Assembly (NCBI RefSeq): GCF_000826105.1
Contig: NZ_CCYK01000007.1
Coordinates: 2,232,001-2,296,000, forward strand
From: Pseudomonas massiliensis
Lineage (GTDB): Bacteria > Pseudomonadota > Gammaproteobacteria > Pseudomonadales > Pseudomonadaceae
Direction: 5' to 3'
DNA: 64,000 bases
Shown: positions 60,920-64,000 of the stretch, one piece after another
How positions within the stretch are numbered: the stretch's first letter is position 1
Layout: every line of letters begins with the position of its first letter
Position numbers and translations under genes: made by a program
The notes under the pieces: model-generated
Told to the model about the DNA's origin: nothing
Databases searched by the model: none
Seen by the model: the letters and a program-made list of their open reading frames with translations, nothing else

Positions 60920-62290
60920 ATGCAGCTCTCTTCGCTCACTGCGGTTTCCCCTGTAGACGGCCGCTACGCCGGCAAAACCGAGGCCCTGCGCCCCATCTTC
61001 AGCGAGTACGGCCTGATCCGCTTCCGCGCGATGGTCGAGGTCCGCTGGCTGCAGCGCCTGGCGGCCCACCCTCAGATCACCGAAGTGCCGCCGTTCTCGG
61101 AAGGCGCCAACGCATTGCTCGATGAACTGGCCACCGGTTTCGCTCTCGAACACGCCGAGCGCGTGAAAGAGATCGAACGCACCACCAACCACGACGTCAA
61201 GGCCATCGAATACCTGCTCAAGGAGCAGGCGGCGCGCCTTCCGGAACTGGCCAAGGTCAGCGAATTCATCCACTTTGCCTGCACCAGCGAAGACATCAAC
61301 AACCTGTCCCACGCCCTCATGCTGCGCGAAGGCCGCGACAACGTCCTGCTGCCCCTGATGCGGCAGATCGCCCAGGCCATTCGCGAACTGGCCCTCCGCT
61401 TCGCTGACGTGCCGATGCTTTCCCGCACCCACGGCCAGCCTGCATCCCCGACGACCCTGGGCAAGGAACTGGCGAACGTGGTCTATCGCCTTGAACGCCA
61501 GATCAGCCAGGTGGCGGCCGTACCGCTGCTGGGCAAGATCAACGGCGCGGTGGGCAATTACAACGCCCATCTGTCGGCCTACCCGGACGTGGACTGGGAA
61601 GCCAATGCCCGGGCTTTCATCGAAGATGAACTGGGCCTTGTGTTCAACCCCTACACGACCCAGATCGAGCCTCACGACTACATTGCCGAGCTGTTCGATG
61701 CCATTGCCCGCTTCAATACCATCCTGATCGACTTCGACCGGGACATCTGGGGCTATATCTCCCTGGGCTACTTCAAGCAGCGCACCGTGGCCGGCGAGAT
61801 CGGTTCCTCCACCATGCCGCACAAGGTCAACCCCATCGACTTCGAAAACTCCGAAGGCAACCTGGGGATCGCCAATGCCCTGTTCCAGCATCTGGCCAGC
61901 AAGCTGCCCATTTCCCGCTGGCAGCGCGACCTCACCGATTCCACCGTCCTGCGCAACCTTGGCGTGGGCTTCGCTCACAGCGTGATCGCCTATGAAGCCA
62001 GCCTCAAGGGCATCGGTAAGCTGGAAATCAACGCCCAGCGCATCGCGGCGGACCTGGACGCGTGCTGGGAGGTCCTGGCCGAGCCCATCCAGACCGTCAT
62101 GCGTCGCTACAACGTCGAGAACCCCTACGAGAAACTCAAGGAGTTGACCCGCGGCAAGGGCATCAGCGCCCAGGTCCTGCGGGAGTTCATCGAGGAGCTG
62201 GACATCCCGCAAGGCGCCAAGGCCGAACTGGCCCGGCTGACACCTGCCAGCTATATCGGCAATGCTGCCGAGCAGGCCCGCCGCATCTAA
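60920..62290 (+). CDS. purB: Adenylosuccinate lyase
   Basis: 456 residues from MQLSSLTAVSPVDGRYAGKT. Fumarase-superfamily signature SSTMPHKVNPIDFENSEGN and catalytic His in TRTHGQPASPT-like stretch (SRTHGQPASPTT). Two steps of purine synthesis. Terminator follows. Confidence 0.97.
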   Translation: MQLSSLTAVSPVDGRYAGKTEALRPIFSEYGLIRFRAMVEVRWLQRLAAHPQITEVPPFSEGANALLDELATGFALEHAERVKEIERTTNHDVKAIEYLLKEQAARLPELAKVSEFIHFACTSEDINNLSHALMLREGRDNVLLPLMRQIAQAIRELALRFADVPMLSRTHGQPASPTTLGKELANVVYRLERQISQVAAVPLLGKINGAVGNYNAHLSAYPDVDWEANARAFIEDELGLVFNPYTTQIEPHDYIAELFDAIARFNTILIDFDRDIWGYISLGYFKQRTVAGEIGSSTMPHKVNPIDFENSEGNLGIANALFQHLASKLPISRWQRDLTDSTVLRNLGVGFAHSVIAYEASLKGIGKLEINAQRIAADLDACWEVLAEPIQTVMRRYNVENPYEKLKELTRGKGISAQVLREFIEELDIPQGAKAELARLTPASYIGNAAEQARRI

Positions 62291-62304
62291 GGGCCCATCC
62301 TACG

Positions 62305-62333
62305 AACGCCCGGCCTGGCCGGGCGTTTTTCTT
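62305..62333 (+). terminator. Terminator after purB
   Basis: ACGCCCGG and CCGGGCGT stem followed by TTTTTCTTT. Confidence 0.9.
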
Positions 62334-62365
62334 TCTACCTCGTCATAACATTCAAAGAGTTAGCG

Positions 62366-63532
62366 ATGTCTTCCGATAAACCTCTTCAACTACTCGGCGG
62401 CCTGACAGCTCGAGAATTCCTGCGCGATTACTGGCAGAAGAAACCTCTTCTGGTACGCCAGGCATTCGCTGATTTCGAAAATCCCATCAGCCCGGACGAG
62501 CTTGCCGGGCTGGCCCTGGAAGACGAGATCGAATCACGCATTGTCCTGGAACACGGCGACCACCCTTGGGAGTTGCGCCGCGGCCCCTTCGGAGAAGACA
62601 CCTTTTCGAGCCTGCCCGCCAAGGACTGGACCCTTCTGGTACAAGCAGTGGACCAGTTCGTTCCCGAAGTGAGCGCCCTGCTCGAGCCCTTCCGCTTCCT
62701 GCCCACCTGGCGCATCGATGACGTGATGATCAGCTATGCCGCCCCTGGCGGTGGCGTGGGCCCTCACTTCGATCATTACGACGTCTTCCTGCTGCAGGGG
62801 CACGGCAAGCGCACTTGGCGAGTAGGCCAGATGTGCGACGCTGAAAGTCCTCTGCTCGAACACGCCGACCTGCGTATTCTGGCGGATTTCCACGAAAGCG
62901 ACGCCTGGACGCTGGAGCCGGGCGACATGCTCTACCTGCCGCCTCGCCTGGCGCACTTCGGCACCGCCGTAGACGACTGCATGACCTACAGCATTGGCTT
63001 CCGCGCACCGAGCGCAAGTGAAGTGCTGACCCATTTCACCGACTTCCTCAGCCAGTTCATTCCGGATGACGAGCGCTATGGCGACCCGGACATCCAGCCA
63101 GCCACGGACCCAAGTCAGATCCAGCATGACGCGCTGGCGCGTCTCAAAGATCTGCTGTCACGCCACATGAGCGATGACCGCCTGCTGCTGACCTGGTTCG
63201 GCCAGTTCATGACCGAGCCTCGTTATGCCGAGCGAGTCGCCGGGAGCGAGTTGAGCGAAGAAGACCTGCTCGAGGCCCTGGCCCAGGGGGCGGTTATCAT
63301 TCGCAACCCCAGCGCTCGGCTGGCCTGGTCGGAAATGGGCGCCGAACTGATGCTGTTTGCCAGCGGGCAGAGCCGCTTGCTACCTGGCAACCTGCGCCCG
63401 CTGCTGCAGCTAGTCTGCTCGGCGGATGCCCTCCACCAGACCAACCTCGGTCCCTGGCTGGAAGACGAAGAGGCAGTCATTCTGCTCAGCCAGTTGGTCA
63501 TGCAAGGTAGCCTGGGGTTCGCTGATGAATGA
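62366..63532 (+). CDS. roxA: Ribosomal protein uL16 arginine hydroxylase (RoxA/YcfD type)
   Basis: 388 residues, JmjC-type cupin 2-oxoglutarate oxygenase with iron ligands His134-x-Asp136 (HFDHYDVFL) and His197 (LPPRLAHFG), plus a winged-helix C-terminus. Hydroxylates ribosomal protein L16 in E. coli. Overlaps the GNAT gene by 8 bases. Confidence 0.9.
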   Translation: MSSDKPLQLLGGLTAREFLRDYWQKKPLLVRQAFADFENPISPDELAGLALEDEIESRIVLEHGDHPWELRRGPFGEDTFSSLPAKDWTLLVQAVDQFVPEVSALLEPFRFLPTWRIDDVMISYAAPGGGVGPHFDHYDVFLLQGHGKRTWRVGQMCDAESPLLEHADLRILADFHESDAWTLEPGDMLYLPPRLAHFGTAVDDCMTYSIGFRAPSASEVLTHFTDFLSQFIPDDERYGDPDIQPATDPSQIQHDALARLKDLLSRHMSDDRLLLTWFGQFMTEPRYAERVAGSELSEEDLLEALAQGAVIIRNPSARLAWSEMGAELMLFASGQSRLLPGNLRPLLQLVCSADALHQTNLGPWLEDEEAVILLSQLVMQGSLGFADE

Positions 63533-63962
63533 ACTGAGCATCCGCCTGGCCGACTGGCATCGGGACTATTCGAGCATCCATCGGATTCGGGAAAGCGTGT
63601 TCGTCGCTGAACAGGCTGTACCGCCTGAACAGGAGTGGGATTCCGAAGACGAAACCGCGGTGCACTTCCTGGCCGAACAAGGGGATTTCGCCATCGGTAC
63701 GGCCCGGTTGCTGCCGGACGGCTACCTCGGACGGCTGTCGGTCCTCAAGGACTGGCGCGGGCAGAAAGTTGGGGACGCACTGCTACAGGCTGTGATCGAG
63801 CAAGCCCGGCAGCGAGGGCTCACCGAGCTCAAGCTCACCGCCCAGGTCCATGCCACTGCCTTCTACGAGCGCTTTGGATTCAAGGTGGTGAGCGAGGAAT
63901 TCATCGAAGCTGGTCTACCGCATGTGGACATGGTGCTCGATGTGACTTCGGGCGAACGCTAG
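63525..63962 (+). CDS. GNAT family N-acetyltransferase
   Basis: 145 residues starting MNELSIRLADWHRDYSSIHR, ElaA-like. Motif A WRGQKVGDALLQAV binds acetyl-CoA, and the C-terminal YERFGFK is typical. Substrate unknown. The remaining 38 bases of the window hold no gene. Confidence 0.9.
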   Translation: MNELSIRLADWHRDYSSIHRIRESVFVAEQAVPPEQEWDSEDETAVHFLAEQGDFAIGTARLLPDGYLGRLSVLKDWRGQKVGDALLQAVIEQARQRGLTELKLTAQVHATAFYERFGFKVVSEEFIEAGLPHVDMVLDVTSGER

Positions 63963-64000
63963 CGGCCAAGATCACCAAACCGCCTGGAAGTCGTTGTTTC

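Overview
The window is a Pseudomonas-like (Pseudomonadaceae) chromosome segment cut by a prophage. Positions 1 to about 39,354 are a lambdoid siphovirus prophage whose other end lies left of the window. Positions 39,355 to 64,000 are ordinary chromosome. The host part carries tRNA-Ser(UGA), yccA, tusDCBE, a trpD-like gene, cysG, serS, crcB, rarA, lolA, ftsK, aat, bpt, infA, clpA, clpS, cspD, a monomeric isocitrate dehydrogenase, mnmA, hflD, purB and a roxA-type oxygenase. That order is typical of Pseudomonas. From memory, trxB (between ftsK and aat) and the dimeric icd (next to cspD) of P. aeruginosa are absent, so this is probably another species or genus of the family.

The prophage has three transcription blocks. 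(1) Rightward, ~32.2-39.2 kb: a promoter with an operator, a roughly 300-base structured leader, many small early genes, a Rad52-like annealing protein, Gp157, two decayed genes, an Xis-like protein and a tyrosine integrase ending beside the tRNA-Ser gene. (2) Around the CI-type repressor at 30.1 kb: the repressor reads rightward and is followed by a two-gene cassette (including a DUF1828-type protein) in the position of lambda rexAB. Leftward from the repressor run a Cro-like gene, a DUF1376-type replication protein, a DnaC-like loader, DnaB helicase and a nin-like region (NinB, DUF1364, several endonuclease-like genes and a PL7 alginate lyase). (3) Leftward late genes, 19.5 kb to 1: membrane/lysis genes, terminase, portal, capsid, connectors and a lambda-type tail module (V, G/GT with a -1 frameshift, tape measure, M, L, K, I, J). 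An oppositely oriented RelE/ParE-HTH toxin-antitoxin operon lies between blocks 2 and 3.

The genes form a coherent temperate phage: repressor and operators, replication by DnaB/DnaC, annealing-type recombination, packaging by a two-subunit terminase, and a long flexible tail. Accessory cargo includes the rexAB-position cassette, a small lipoprotein next to the tape measure, the toxin-antitoxin pair, the alginate lyase and scattered homing-type endonucleases. The endolysin is not visible and probably lies left of the window. No CRISPR array, IS element or rRNA was seen.
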